A DNA stretch of 64,000 bases from an uncultured Cyclobacteriaceae bacterium (GTDB lineage Bacteria > Bacteroidota > Bacteroidia > Cytophagales > Cyclobacteriaceae). The stretch spans positions 172,161-236,160 of the forward strand of contig CALSPM010000006.1 in NCBI GenBank assembly GCA_943788235.1. Reading direction: 5' to 3'. The translations under genes and the position numbers were made by a program. A model generated the notes under the pieces. That model ran no database searches. It was not told where the DNA came from and was given only the letters and a program-made list of their open reading frames with translations. Within the stretch, counting starts at the first letter, position 1; each line of letters begins with the position of its first letter. Below, piece by piece: positions 28,398 through 38,272 of the stretch.

Positions 28398-28433
28398 ATC
28401 TTCTCACAGTATTAGCTACTACAGAAAAAGATA

Positions 28434-28454
28434 GGAACCACTTCCAATGGTTCC
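28434..28454 (-). terminator. Probable terminator after the VC0807-family gene
   Basis: GGAACCA and TGGTTCC form a 7-bp stem with a 7-base loop; on the minus strand it is followed within a few bases by TCTTTTTC. It is about 86 bp past the stop of the gene 28540-29235. Confidence 0.45.
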
Positions 28455-28539
28455 ATTAATTCATGCAAAAGGGGATCATTCGTTTTTTAAGTCGCAAAAA
28501 GAAGATTTAGGATCTAAATCTAGCGATGATGAGGGCAAT

Positions 28540-29235
28540 TTATGGATCAAGCGCCTCAGCTGTCTTTGGAGTTAAAAATTCTTCCCAGGTTAATTCTACT
28601 TTTTTTAAAGTCTCATTAAGCAAATACCACATGATGACTATAAGAATAATCATCATAGGGAGTGCAATAATGGGTAAACTTAATAAGTTCATCATTCCGA
28701 GCTCCTGATTAAAGGCTTCTGTACCGGGATCACTCACAACAATCCATGTGGCCAAGTAAAAATTAAGAAAAGAGGAAATAAAAAAAGTACCTCCTAAAAG
28801 GAGTGAACTAAATTTGAATCTTGTATTAAACCATTCGTTTTCAGAGGGCGTGAGTTTTTCTCTCAGTCCCTCAATATTTAAAGTTTCTTCAAAAAACAAT
28901 TTAAGTAATGGATACTTTGTGTAAGTAGAGATAACCACAGCAACGCCAATAACACCAGGGATAAAGGCTTCTTTTACGGCCAACCAACTGGCAGAAAACT
29001 GAAATATACCTATGCCACCAGTAAGTAATACGCTAATGAGTCCCAAGACAGAAAAAAAGTTAATTTTCTTATTAAAATACAATTCTGAAAGTCCATAAAA
29101 TATGGGAAAACTTAAGGCAATTAATAAACCATAAAATGAGCCTAGTGTACTTTCTGAACTGAACTTAGTCAATATAATCGTGGGGATGATGAGGTTACAG
29201 ATCAGATTAAAAAAGGAAGAGCTTGATTTAGTCAT
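28540..29235 (-). CDS. VC0807 family membrane protein
   Basis: At 231 aa it has about six hydrophobic segments. The sequence FFSVLGLISVLLTGGIGIFQ followed by AVKEAFIPGVIGVAVVIST is typical of the VC0807 (septation protein A-like) family. Its function is unknown. It stands alone, with about 200 bp on either side. Confidence 0.8.
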   Translation of the reverse strand: MTKSSSSFFNLICNLIIPTIILTKFSSESTLGSFYGLLIALSFPIFYGLSELYFNKKINFFSVLGLISVLLTGGIGIFQFSASWLAVKEAFIPGVIGVAVVISTYTKYPLLKLFFEETLNIEGLREKLTPSENEWFNTRFKFSSLLLGGTFFISSFLNFYLATWIVVSDPGTEAFNQELGMMNLLSLPIIALPMMIILIVIMWYLLNETLKKVELTWEEFLTPKTAEALDP

Positions 29236-29434
29236 TTTGTTATTTGATACTAATTAATTCTATTAAGTAATATTTTAGATAGCTCCTTATAAGTAACCAA
29301 GAGGTCTAAAATAATCATGATTTCAGGTTCTAATATAAAATAAGGCACTAGATAATTAAAAAGGAAAATGAGAGATATAATTTATCGTAATCATTAAACT
29401 TTGGGAGTCTGTCATGATTTAAACAATAGATCAT

Positions 29435-30178
29435 TTAGAATGCAGATCCAGGGCGTTCAAAATTTCGAATTTTTTTAAAAGTTAACACAGGAAATTTCTC
29501 AATTAAAGCATCAACTCCAATTTCTATTGCATGGGGTTTCCAATCGCTGTGATAACTGGAGGGAACGATTTGCCTTAATGGGATACCTTGGCTCAATAAG
29601 ACATAAGCGACTATTTGAATATCTTCTAGTGAAACATCTTCTCCAAATCGAAGAACATTAGCGACCTCCTTTGAATTATTAGTATATTTATTATGTATTT
29701 CAAAGCCCAGTTGAGTTAATGTCACGGATTGTTTAACCTTATCCTTACGATTGTAGTATTGAACAACAACATCAGATCGTAATTGGTTGGATCGAAGGTT
29801 ATTAATTTTGCTGTTTTTATAATTGTCAAATAAATAATCAAAGAATATCGAATCCGCAGGAGTCATCAATATTTTCTGCTGTTTGGGTTGCTCTGTTCGC
29901 TTCTCTTCAATAGGAGTCATGGGTAAGGGAGTTTCCTTAAAAGCAACATTGAGTGTATCAATTACTTTTTTCCCCTTTCCTTCCTCTTTTTTTTCTTTGA
30001 TTACCAGCGTGTCATAGCGGATGTAATTCGTTGGCAAATAAGTGGGTTCATTGTAGGCGACTAACGTTTCCTCGGGAGGTTGAGGGTCGCCCATGAAATC
30101 AATACCAAATAGGGCCGCAAAGCCTATAAAGACTATCAATAAATAAAGAAGTGACCGATCAGGAAATTTTTGATTCAT
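29435..30178 (-). CDS. Hypothetical membrane-anchored protein
   Basis: This 247-aa protein has one N-terminal membrane helix (LLYLLIVFIGFAALFGI), a proline- and charge-rich linker (about 35-100) and a C-terminal soluble domain (about 105-240) that looks like a small helical fold (SLEDIQIVAYVLLSQGIPLRQIVPSS). I do not recognise the family. It is downstream of secDF but separated from it by a strong terminator (30220-30264), so it has its own promoter. Confidence 0.7.
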   Translation of the reverse strand: MNQKFPDRSLLYLLIVFIGFAALFGIDFMGDPQPPEETLVAYNEPTYLPTNYIRYDTLVIKEKKEEGKGKKVIDTLNVAFKETPLPMTPIEEKRTEQPKQQKILMTPADSIFFDYLFDNYKNSKINNLRSNQLRSDVVVQYYNRKDKVKQSVTLTQLGFEIHNKYTNNSKEVANVLRFGEDVSLEDIQIVAYVLLSQGIPLRQIVPSSYHSDWKPHAIEIGVDALIEKFPVLTFKKIRNFERPGSAF

Positions 30179-30219
30179 TAAACTGTTTACTACAAGATAA
30201 AATTACGCATTATATAATT

Positions 30220-30264
30220 AATAGAAAAAAGTCAAGGTTTCCTGCGCCTTGACTTTTTTCTATT
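30220..30264 (-). terminator. Intrinsic terminator of secDF
   Basis: Two perfect 18-base inverted arms (30220-30237 and 30247-30264) with a 9-base loop; the core is GTCAAGG/CCTTGAC flanked by A6 and T6, so it can work in both directions. It starts 15 bp after the secDF stop. Confidence 0.93.
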
Positions 30265-30278
30265 ATCAGTTTATGCTA

Positions 30279-33200
30279 TTAAGATTTACTCTTTAAAGTT
30301 AAATCTAAGGCTACTGGAGTAGCAATAAATAGCGATGAATATGTACCAATAATTATACCGACTAAAAGCGCAAATGAGAAGCCTTTAAGTACTTCTCCAC
30401 CAAATAAGAAAAGAATGATCACAACAATTAACGTAGTTAATGAAGTAATGAAAGTTCTACTGATGGTATTGCTTAAAGATTCATTAAATACTTGATAGAT
30501 TTCAGAACCTGACTTGATGCCCAAATTTTCCCGGATTCTATCAAAGACTACTACCGTATCATTGATTGAATATCCAATAATGGTAAGTATGGCAGCAACA
30601 AAAACTTGATCTACCTCAAACGAAATACCCAAGAGATTTGCGATGGCAAAGGATGAGATAACGAATAAAGCATCATGAAAAAGGGCTACAATAGCACCAA
30701 TACCAAACTGCCATTTCCTAAATCTCACCAAAATGTAAAGGAAAATACAAATCAATGCAATCACTGCAGATTTATAAGATGAGTTTTTGATATCATCTGC
30801 GATAGTGGCACCTACTTTAGAAGAGCTACCAATTGAAAAATGGGTGGCATCGACTGCTGCATCATTGGCAATGTAGGTTTGACCTGTAGTAGCTTCTAGT
30901 CCTGAAATCAAGGTTGATTTAACAATTTCATCCGCAAGGTCTGTATCGTCATCCGTTAAATAGCTGGTCGTGATTTTGATAATTTTATCTGATCCAAAAG
31001 TCTTTACTTCAGTTCCTTGTCCATCAAAACTTTCAGTGAGATGAGTCTTGAGCATGGACGTTTCCATAGCTTGATCAAAGGAGACAACATAAGACCGACC
31101 TCCTTTAAAATCTACCCCCATAGATAGGCCATTAAAGATCATGGCAAGTACCCCTACACTAATGAAAGTACCACTGAAAATATAAGCTATTTTTCTTTTG
31201 CTTAGAAAATCAAAATGAAAATGAGTCAAACTGTTCATTGATATTTTATTTGCAAAGCTGATGTTAGATTGATCTCCTTTTTTAGAAAACCATTCAATGA
31301 CTACCCGCGTAATGAATACGGCAGAAAAGAAAGAGCAAATAATACCAATGATCAGCGTAATGGCAAAACCTTTGACAGGTCCTTGTCCGAGCGTATAAAG
31401 AATGAATCCCACAATCATGGTAGTGACGTTGGCATCTATGATGGAAGAATAGGCTTTCTTATAACCCGAGCTAATGGCCTGTTTTAACCCGGACCCTAAT
31501 CGTAATTCTTCCTTGATTCTTTCAAAGATTAATACGTTTGCATCGATTGACATACCGATGGTCAATACAATTCCTGCAACACCAGGCAAGGTCAATGAGG
31601 CATTTAATTGAGCCAAAATACCTAGAATGAAAAAGACATTCAAAAACAAGGCAAGATTGGCAATTAATCCACCTTTTGAATAATAAAAAACCATGAACAC
31701 TATAACAATGGCCAAACCAGCCAGCATTGAATTGATGCCCTGTGCACGAGCGGATTTACCAAGCGTTGGTCCGATGACGACATCTTCGACAATCGTAGTG
31801 GGTGCAGGTAGGGCACCTGCCTTAAGAATATTTGCCAAATCTTGAGCCTCATCGATAGTAAAATTACCTGAGATGGATGAATTTCCATTCGGGATTTCTC
31901 CTTGAACGGTAGGTGCTGAGTACACAAAATCATCCAATACAATGGCAATTCTTTTACCTATATTATTACCTGTGAGACGCTTCCAAGCTTTCGCACCGAT
32001 AGCATCCATTTGCATTGAAACAGCAGGCCTTGATCTCTCATCGAGATCCTGACGGGCGTCTATAATAGACTCGCCGGTCAGTGGAGCTTTGCCGTTTCTT
32101 GATTTTTTGATGGCATACAGTTCAAGAAGTTCAACGGGATCGAGGGCATCTTGCGTATCAATTTTTTTGACAAGCCACAGAAATTTAACTGTCGAGGGAA
32201 TGACAGCCAGAACACTAGGATGTTGAAGAATTCTATTGATTTTAGAGGTATCCTTTATTTTATAAACCAGACCATATTGGGCTTGCAGTAAGCTGAAGAT
32301 AGGAGATACCTGATTATTTTTGATTGTATCTAAAGAAGCAAGGGCCGTGTCAGCTTCTTGATTTAAAGCGGTGGCGGGATCAGCGGTATTACTTGCCGTA
32401 GTATCATCATTATCCGATAATAAGGTGGAAAGATCCTCCAAAGCGGAAGGGTCAACGGCTTGTGAGTCATCATCAAGCGTTGCAGTAAAAGCAATTTCTT
32501 TTACTGCAATATCGTTTATGCTTTGTAGGATAGGAGTTAGTTCATTGATTTCATAAACCTCCCAAAACTCTAATTTTGCGACGCCCTGGAGTAGCTTTCT
32601 CACACGCTCTGGATTATCGACACCAGGCAATTCTATTTGGATTCTTCCCGAACCTTGTAATTTTTGAATGTTAGGTTGAGAAGTTCCAAATCTATCAATT
32701 CGGGTTCTTAGTATATTGAATGACCGATCGATGGCACCATCGATTTCTGTACCAATGATTTCCAAAACTTCGTCATCTGTAGAATTCAAATTGATACGTC
32801 CTCTATTGGAGGCGTTAGAAAAAATGTAAGCCAATGTTTTTTCAGATTCTAATTGTTTGTAGCGAACATAAAATTCATCTAAAAAGTTGAGCTGTGTACC
32901 TCGAATATTTTTTTCAGCTGTATTGATGGCCTCTAAATAATTTGGATCTTGGTTGTTATCACTCAATCCCTTGAGGATATCAACTGGAGAAACTTCTAGT
33001 GTTACATGCATGCCCCCTTGCAAATCAAGTCCAAGATTTAGTTCTGTTTCCTTGATGTCTTGATAGGTGTAATCTTGACCCAAAAGCGAGTAAATAGGGG
33101 TATTCCAAACCGAATCTAAATACCGTTGTTTTTCTGTGAAATTCACAGTCCCCGAAGGATCTGTAGCTTGGTCAGTGGCTTCTTGTTGGACGCCTTGAGC

Positions 33201-33281
33201 TACGAACGTAAAAGAGAGGTAGTAAATACACAAAAGAGATATAATAACTGTCAAAAAGACTATAAAACCTTTATTTTTCAT
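30279..33281 (-). CDS. secDF: Protein translocase subunits SecD and SecF, fused
   Basis: This 1000-aa protein joins SecD (about 1-660; NLGLDLQGGMHVTLEV, RIDRFGTSQPNIQ, GIVLTIGMSIDANVLIFERIKEE) and SecF (about 690-1000; GVDFKGGRSYVVSF, TIIGYSINDTVVVFDRIREN). The Asp and Arg residues of the D4/D5 proton-relay motifs are present. A large extra loop at about 255-330 of SecD is acidic and Ser/Thr rich. SecDF uses the proton gradient to complete secretion through SecYEG; the fused form is usual in the phylum. Confidence 0.96.
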   Translation of the reverse strand: MKNKGFIVFLTVIISLLCIYYLSFTFVAQGVQQEATDQATDPSGTVNFTEKQRYLDSVWNTPIYSLLGQDYTYQDIKETELNLGLDLQGGMHVTLEVSPVDILKGLSDNNQDPNYLEAINTAEKNIRGTQLNFLDEFYVRYKQLESEKTLAYIFSNASNRGRINLNSTDDEVLEIIGTEIDGAIDRSFNILRTRIDRFGTSQPNIQKLQGSGRIQIELPGVDNPERVRKLLQGVAKLEFWEVYEINELTPILQSINDIAVKEIAFTATLDDDSQAVDPSALEDLSTLLSDNDDTTASNTADPATALNQEADTALASLDTIKNNQVSPIFSLLQAQYGLVYKIKDTSKINRILQHPSVLAVIPSTVKFLWLVKKIDTQDALDPVELLELYAIKKSRNGKAPLTGESIIDARQDLDERSRPAVSMQMDAIGAKAWKRLTGNNIGKRIAIVLDDFVYSAPTVQGEIPNGNSSISGNFTIDEAQDLANILKAGALPAPTTIVEDVVIGPTLGKSARAQGINSMLAGLAIVIVFMVFYYSKGGLIANLALFLNVFFILGILAQLNASLTLPGVAGIVLTIGMSIDANVLIFERIKEELRLGSGLKQAISSGYKKAYSSIIDANVTTMIVGFILYTLGQGPVKGFAITLIIGIICSFFSAVFITRVVIEWFSKKGDQSNISFANKISMNSLTHFHFDFLSKRKIAYIFSGTFISVGVLAMIFNGLSMGVDFKGGRSYVVSFDQAMETSMLKTHLTESFDGQGTEVKTFGSDKIIKITTSYLTDDDTDLADEIVKSTLISGLEATTGQTYIANDAAVDATHFSIGSSSKVGATIADDIKNSSYKSAVIALICIFLYILVRFRKWQFGIGAIVALFHDALFVISSFAIANLLGISFEVDQVFVAAILTIIGYSINDTVVVFDRIRENLGIKSGSEIYQVFNESLSNTISRTFITSLTTLIVVIILFLFGGEVLKGFSFALLVGIIIGTYSSLFIATPVALDLTLKSKS

Positions 33282-33350
33282 AATTGTTAAGTATTAAAAA
33301 AAGTAATTGAAGAATTTAAATTTGAATAGGTGAGTGTTCTATACAGTACC

Positions 33351-33704
33351 CTAAGGGGCATTAGGGGAAATAATACGCTGGACTAGGACCAGAAAATGCT
33401 TAGAAAGGAAAAGGTCAAATTGGTTTAATAATAGACTGACACATTTGCATTCTTCAAGGCCTAAAAAAAGATGGATAAATTCATTAGAAAATTTAAAATT
33501 GAGGGCCGCTGTAGGAGATTGATTTGCTGTATATACTGAAATGGCTAGCGTACTTATATCATTGTCTTGATTGTCTGAAGACGCGCAAGGGGCCATGACC
33601 CTTTGTTCCATCTGCGGCACAAAAGCCATAGAAGAGGTCAATGACAGAACCATCACCGCAACAATGGCAGTCTTATAGATCCATATGTTATATGCTCTTT
33701 TCAT
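33351..33704 (-). CDS. Small secreted protein of unknown function
   Basis: Started at 33704 it is 117 aa with a signal-like N-terminus (IYKTAIVAVMVLSLTSSMAF). The mature part has a Cys-x-Cys (ECKC) and ends VQRIISPNAP. No family recognised. It lies 69 bp before secDF and 23 bp after udk on the same strand. Confidence 0.55.
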   Translation of the reverse strand: MKRAYNIWIYKTAIVAVMVLSLTSSMAFVPQMEQRVMAPCASSDNQDNDISTLAISVYTANQSPTAALNFKFSNEFIHLFLGLEECKCVSLLLNQFDLFLSKHFLVLVQRIISPNAP

Positions 33705-33727
33705 AATACTGGACAAAGTTAAGAAAT

Positions 33728-34360
33728 TTATTGTCTAGATACTATTTTTAAATGTTGCTTGATCTCATCACAAATTAAAGCGAGGGATTTATCAAATCCG
33801 TATTGATCTGAAATGAGCAAGTTTGCCTCATTTTTCAAGGGTAAAATATACTTTTTATAAGCGGGCAGGGCATGTTTTTCAAATTGATACATGACCTCAT
33901 TTAATCCATATCCTCTATGATGTGAATCCCGGGCTATTCTTCTTTTGAGCATCACACCCTCTGGAGCCTCTAAAAAAACTTTGAGATCTAATAATTTTGA
34001 TAATTGGGGATAATAAAAGGTAAATAAACCTTCAACTATAATAACAGGAGAGGGTTGAATGATCAGTGTTTTGGCTGCAACTTCTTTTTGATTGAATTGA
34101 TACTCCTTCATTTCAATGGATTTCCCTGATGTTAGTTTGATGAGGTCAGAACAGAGTCGATGATGATCAATAGCCTCAGGGAGGTCAAAGTTTTTAACAC
34201 CTTGGTCGTCTTTGACTTGAGCGTCCAAAGGCAAATAATAATTATCTAAAGAAACCTGACTTATTTGATGTTTCGAAAAATGCTGAGTTAATTGATTGGC
34301 AAAGAAGGTTTTCCCCGAACCACTCCCACCAGAAACACCTATGATCAGTTGAGGGATCAT
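33728..34360 (-). CDS. udk: Uridine kinase
   Basis: At 210 aa it has the P-loop IGVSGGSGSGKTFFA (7-21), the DNYYLPL motif binding the nucleoside, FDLPEAIDHHRL, and VEGLFTFYY. It phosphorylates uridine and cytidine in pyrimidine salvage. It overlaps rdgB by ATGA (34357-34360), so the genes rdgB-udk form an operon with a nucleotide-metabolism theme. Confidence 0.9.
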   Translation of the reverse strand: MIPQLIIGVSGGSGSGKTFFANQLTQHFSKHQISQVSLDNYYLPLDAQVKDDQGVKNFDLPEAIDHHRLCSDLIKLTSGKSIEMKEYQFNQKEVAAKTLIIQPSPVIIVEGLFTFYYPQLSKLLDLKVFLEAPEGVMLKRRIARDSHHRGYGLNEVMYQFEKHALPAYKKYILPLKNEANLLISDQYGFDKSLALICDEIKQHLKIVSRQ

Positions 34361-34929
34361 CTTAATGCCAAATGCGCAAGTAATTTTTTAATAGCGATAC
34401 CTCTATGAGAGATTTCGTTTTTTTGAGACAATGACATTTGAGCAAAAGTTTCCTTAAAGCCATTTGGTTGAAAGATGGGATCATAACCAAATCCTTCAAT
34501 ACCTTCTTTTTCCAAGACTATTTCTCCGTGAACGACCCCTTCAAAAACAAATTTTATACCGTTTTCATCCAAATAAGTTATGATGGTTTTAAATTGAGCC
34601 TTCCTGTTTTTTTGATCGATGAGATTGGCCAATAATAAATCGATGTTGTCTATACTATTTCCCGTTCCAGCATATCGCGCAGAAAATACGCCAGGTTCGT
34701 TGTTGAGGACAGATACTTCCAAACCTGTATCATCCGAAAAACAAGCTTTTTGATATTTGTTAAAAATATAATTAGCCTTTATGAGCGAGTTTGCCTCTAG
34801 AGTACTACCTGTTTCTGGAATTTCCTTTTCATTGAGATCAACTAAGCCTTGGATCTTGTAGCTAGGTCCCAATGCATCACGGATTTCACTTAATTTATGC
34901 GGATTGTATGTAGCAAAAATAAGTTCCAT
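34357..34929 (-). CDS. rdgB: Non-canonical purine NTP pyrophosphatase (RdgB/HAM1)
   Basis: At 190 aa it starts MELIFATYNPHKLSEI, the N-terminal signature, and contains CFSDDTGLEV and GFGYDPIFQP with the metal/base pocket and the C-terminal SHRGIA. It hydrolyses ITP, dITP and XTP to monophosphates and keeps these bases out of DNA. The start overlaps the FKBP gene stop (TAATG). Confidence 0.95.
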   Translation of the reverse strand: MELIFATYNPHKLSEIRDALGPSYKIQGLVDLNEKEIPETGSTLEANSLIKANYIFNKYQKACFSDDTGLEVSVLNNEPGVFSARYAGTGNSIDNIDLLLANLIDQKNRKAQFKTIITYLDENGIKFVFEGVVHGEIVLEKEGIEGFGYDPIFQPNGFKETFAQMSLSQKNEISHRGIAIKKLLAHLALR

Positions 34930-35549
34930 TAACGGACATAAAGAGGGGAAATTTCATATCTGAGGACGGAATAGGGCGAGATGATATTAGAAGGATCACT
35001 TGAAGCGCCAAAGCCTAAGGCAGACGGCAACAATATCACAACTTGACCTCCAGTTTTAATGTTGACGAGTGCTGCCGATATGGCTTCAGACAAACCATTG
35101 CCTTGAAGAGTGACAAATAAGGAGGTATACTCTAGTGTCCAACCTGAAGAGGTATAAGTAAAAGTTAAAGGATTAAAAACCGGATAAATGTAATATTCAG
35201 AGGAATCCGGAATAATGGTTGATTTAAAAACTACTCCGTCTGCGTCGTATGCGGTGTAATTTATGGTAACGAGATCATTATAATTTATACTGTCGCCCTC
35301 TCCAATACTTTGGATCGCATACCTCGCTCCTGAAGCCGTTGTAAAAACTGGATAAAGGCCATTTTCCTTTATGTAGTTATCTATAGTTAGGCTGTCGGAT
35401 TCCCATATTTCTTGATAATTAATGGTTTCAATAGCTTCATATTCCTCACAAGAAATGAAGACTGAGATTAAAGAAATGAGGCAAAGTGTCAACAGGGATT
35501 CAATCCATCGATAAGTTTTGGCAGCGTTCATATTATTAGATTTAGACAT
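34929..35549 (-). CDS. FKBP-type peptidyl-prolyl isomerase lipoprotein
   Basis: This 206-aa protein has a signal peptide with lipobox (SVFISC) and a FKBP domain from about 85: GDSINYNDLVTINYTAYDADGVVFKS, then GLSEAISAALVNIKTGGQVVILLP and the closing SVLRYEISPLYV. The active-site aromatic residues are only partly conserved. It probably assists folding in the periplasm. The start may be Met1 or Met7. It shares a stop-start overlap with rdgB. Confidence 0.87.
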   Translation of the reverse strand: MSKSNNMNAAKTYRWIESLLTLCLISLISVFISCEEYEAIETINYQEIWESDSLTIDNYIKENGLYPVFTTASGARYAIQSIGEGDSINYNDLVTINYTAYDADGVVFKSTIIPDSSEYYIYPVFNPLTFTYTSSGWTLEYTSLFVTLQGNGLSEAISAALVNIKTGGQVVILLPSALGFGASSDPSNIISPYSVLRYEISPLYVR

Positions 35550-35756
35550 GAATGAGTTAAAAATTATTGACTTTTATGTTATCGACACGTAATTCTTTGC
35601 GGTGATTATTTTTCCTTTCCACCTTCGGTCAGCAAATTAATGCAACGTCTCGGATTAGATGATCAATTGTTTCGTTTTTATTTAATTAAAATACGTATTA
35701 TGAAGTGCATTTTAAGCGGTTGTCAAATAAGTATTTTTTTGGAAAAAGCATATTTA

Positions 35757-36776
35757 TTAAACCTGAGTTGATCTATATTTTTCTTTAAAATCAAGGGTCA
35801 CCAATTCAAATTTTTCAACGGTATCTTCCAGAGAAAGGTATGAAATACCTCCTGAAGCATTTTTATGACCTCCCCCTTCGAAGTGATCGCTTGCAAATTT
35901 ATTTACGGCAAAATCCCCGGCAGATCGAAAAGATAATTTAACTTCTCCAGGACCTTCTTTGATAATGGTAGCCATGACAATTCCCTTGATGGATAGGGCA
36001 TAGTTTACCAAACCCTCAGTATCTCCTTTTTCTAAATCGAACTGCTGAATATCTTTTTCTGAGATTGAGAAATACGCAATGTTTTTTTTCTGATCAACGA
36101 TGAGCTTTTCAAGCAGTGAAAAACCAATAAATCGTAATCGGTTGATGGTATTGGTATCGTAAATGGAACGACTTACTTGATTAATATTTGCCCCCAAATC
36201 AATTAATTCTGCTACCGTTCGATGTACTTTAGAGGTAGTGTTGCCATGCCTAAATGAGCCAGTGTCAGTCATAATACCCGCATAGAGACAGTTTGCTATA
36301 TCTGCAGTGATGGCTTTTTTTCCGTCAACTGATAGGATAAAATCATAAATTAATTCGGCAGTTGCTGCTGCAGAAGTATCCCAAAGTCGGTAGTCATCAA
36401 AATCCTCAGGATCTAGATGATGATCGATCATGACTTTTAACGCGGGCGACGAGGCTACCGCATCCGCGAGACCTTTGATTCTTTTGAGCCCTGAAAAGTC
36501 CAAACAAAATATCAAGGCACAGGATTGAATCATCTCAAGAATTAAATCATCATCTGCTGAGTTGAACTCAAGAACCTGATCGTTGCCTGGGAGCCAAGAA
36601 ATAAAATTAGGATAATCTGTGGGTGTGATTACCTGAACCTCATGACCCCTTGCCTTTAGAAAATGAAGAAGCCCAAGAGAGGATCCAAGGGCATCAGCAT
36701 CAGGACTTGCGTGCGTGGTGATGATGATTTTATGGAAATCTTCTAAAATGGGAATTAAATCAGTAATGGGCTTCAT
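35757..36776 (-). CDS. nrnA: DHH phosphoesterase, NrnA-like nanoRNase/pAp phosphatase
   Basis: The 339-aa protein carries the DHH motifs ITTHASPDADALGSSLG, FCLDFSG, MIDHHLDPEDF and GIMTDTGSFRH, and the DHHA1 C-terminal motif EGGGHKNASGG. Family members degrade 2-5 nt RNAs and dephosphorylate pAp. It stands alone, divergent from ndk. Confidence 0.92.
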   Translation of the reverse strand: MKPITDLIPILEDFHKIIITTHASPDADALGSSLGLLHFLKARGHEVQVITPTDYPNFISWLPGNDQVLEFNSADDDLILEMIQSCALIFCLDFSGLKRIKGLADAVASSPALKVMIDHHLDPEDFDDYRLWDTSAAATAELIYDFILSVDGKKAITADIANCLYAGIMTDTGSFRHGNTTSKVHRTVAELIDLGANINQVSRSIYDTNTINRLRFIGFSLLEKLIVDQKKNIAYFSISEKDIQQFDLEKGDTEGLVNYALSIKGIVMATIIKEGPGEVKLSFRSAGDFAVNKFASDHFEGGGHKNASGGISYLSLEDTVEKFELVTLDFKEKYRSTQV

Positions 36777-36917
36777 TAATTATTTTTTTATCAATTTTAA
36801 AGAAGCAAAAATCATAAGAATTAAGGTTAAACACAAAACTTTTAATTTGAGTAGACTATTTGTTTAAAATACCTACTTTTGTCACTCTAAAAAACTTATA
36901 CTTTGTATTAAGGAAAA

Positions 36918-37340
36918 ATGGGAGCGACAAAGACCTTTACAATCATCAAACCTGACGCGGTAGCAGCCGGTAACTCCGGGGCAATTATAAAGATAATTGA
37001 AGCGCACGGATTCGTAGTTAGCGCAATGAAATTGACGCAGCTCACAGCCGCTCAAGCGGGGCAGTTTTACGAAATTCATAAAGATCGACCTTTCTATAAT
37101 GACTTGATAGTTTACATGTCTGGAGGGCCCATTATTCCCATGATATTGGAGAAAGAAAATGCGGTAGAAGATTTTCGAGCACTCATAGGGGCGACCAATC
37201 CAGTCGAAGCAGCTGAAGAAACCATACGCAAACTATTTGCTACTTCTATTTCGGCAAATGCCATTCACGGATCTGACTCAAATGAAAATGCGTTGATTGA
37301 GGGAGATTTCTTTTTTTCAAATTTAGAAAAAATGAAATAA
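36918..37340 (+). CDS. ndk: Nucleoside diphosphate kinase
   Basis: The 140-aa enzyme has Lys11 in TIIKPDAV and the phosphorylated His117 in NAIHGSDSNENA. It transfers gamma phosphates between nucleoside triphosphates and diphosphates. A -7-like TACTTTTG is at 36874-36881 but the matching upstream TTTG spacing is not ideal. Confidence 0.97.
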   Translation: MGATKTFTIIKPDAVAAGNSGAIIKIIEAHGFVVSAMKLTQLTAAQAGQFYEIHKDRPFYNDLIVYMSGGPIIPMILEKENAVEDFRALIGATNPVEAAEETIRKLFATSISANAIHGSDSNENALIEGDFFFSNLEKMK

Positions 37341-37352
37341 ATCAAAAAGAAG

Positions 37353-37375
37353 CAGCCTTGAACGAAGTAGGGCTG
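37353..37375. terminator. Weak stem-loop between convergent ndk and scpA
   Basis: CAGCC and GGCTG pair across a 13-base loop, with GAAG/CTTT-type flanks, between the two convergent genes. It could end both transcripts, but the T runs are short. Confidence 0.35.
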
Positions 37376-37381
37376 TGGCTT

Positions 37382-38161
37382 TTAAGGACTACTCATCTTG
37401 GGCTCCATCCAAAAGTTATTAAAACCTTCACCGAGGTGCAGTATTATTTTTTTGAGTTGAAGTAATTCTAAGACGGCCAAAAAGTTAAAAATTGCGAGAA
37501 TTTTTTCCGGTTTTTCGGCCAACAATTCTTCAAAGGAGATCCGCTGATTTTTACTTACATAAAGCTTTTGAATCAAGACTTCTTTTTGACTTTCAATGGT
37601 GTAGGGATAAGGAATAACCTCGTGGGTAGGTTTATTTTTTTGTAGTTCATAGCGATTCACAACTTTGTGAAATACTTTCATCAGCTTGTAAAGACCTAAA
37701 TCTTGAACTTCGGCATCAACATTTACTAAAGCGGCAATTTTTTTAATCTCTATCGCTAGATTGCCACGGTTTTCTCTTTGGAAACGCGTGGCTTCTAAGT
37801 TAGAGAGTTGCTCAAGAACAGATTTATATTTTTTATATTCCAAAAGGTGTTTGACCAATTCCTCTCGAGGATCAATTTCATTGCCTGATTCATCTAAAAC
37901 AGGTCTGGGAATTAACATTTTTGCTTTGATGCGCATCAGGGTAGCCGCTACCAAAATAAATTCACTGGCCACCTCAACATTCATTTTTTTCATTTGATGC
38001 AGATAATCAAGAAAATCACGGACAATGGTTGCAATTGGAATGTCGTAAATATCTAATTCATCACGTTCAATAAAAAAAAGAAGAAGATCAAAGGGTCCTT
38101 CGAAAAGAGGGAGTTTAATTTCAAATTTTGTGCGTGGATCGTCAATTATGGAATCAGTCAT
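37382..38161 (-). CDS. scpA: Segregation and condensation protein A
   Basis: Started at the ATG 38161 (the frame opens four codons earlier only at a TTG) it is 259 aa. It has the kleisin N-terminal motif FEIKLPLFEGPFDLLLFFIERDEL (20 shown or fewer: FEGPFDLLLFFIERDELDIYD) and the C-terminal winged helix. It bridges the Smc dimer heads in chromosome segregation; scpB and smc are not in the window. Confidence 0.93.
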   Translation of the reverse strand: MTDSIIDDPRTKFEIKLPLFEGPFDLLLFFIERDELDIYDIPIATIVRDFLDYLHQMKKMNVEVASEFILVAATLMRIKAKMLIPRPVLDESGNEIDPREELVKHLLEYKKYKSVLEQLSNLEATRFQRENRGNLAIEIKKIAALVNVDAEVQDLGLYKLMKVFHKVVNRYELQKNKPTHEVIPYPYTIESQKEVLIQKLYVSKNQRISFEELLAEKPEKILAIFNFLAVLELLQLKKIILHLGEGFNNFWMEPKMSSP

Positions 38162-38272
38162 CAGCTTAAGCAAAGATGCATGATTTGGAGAACCAAAAAA
38201 AGATTATTTTTGTAAATAACTAAAGAGTTCATTAGATTGTAAATAAGACTTTTGTCAATAAGATAATCACCC

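Noticed and set aside
36846..36881. Promoter with TTTG and TACTTTTG before ndk
   Set aside because: The spacing to the nearest TTTG elements (11 or 24 bp) is outside the usual range; kept only as a remark on the -7 box.
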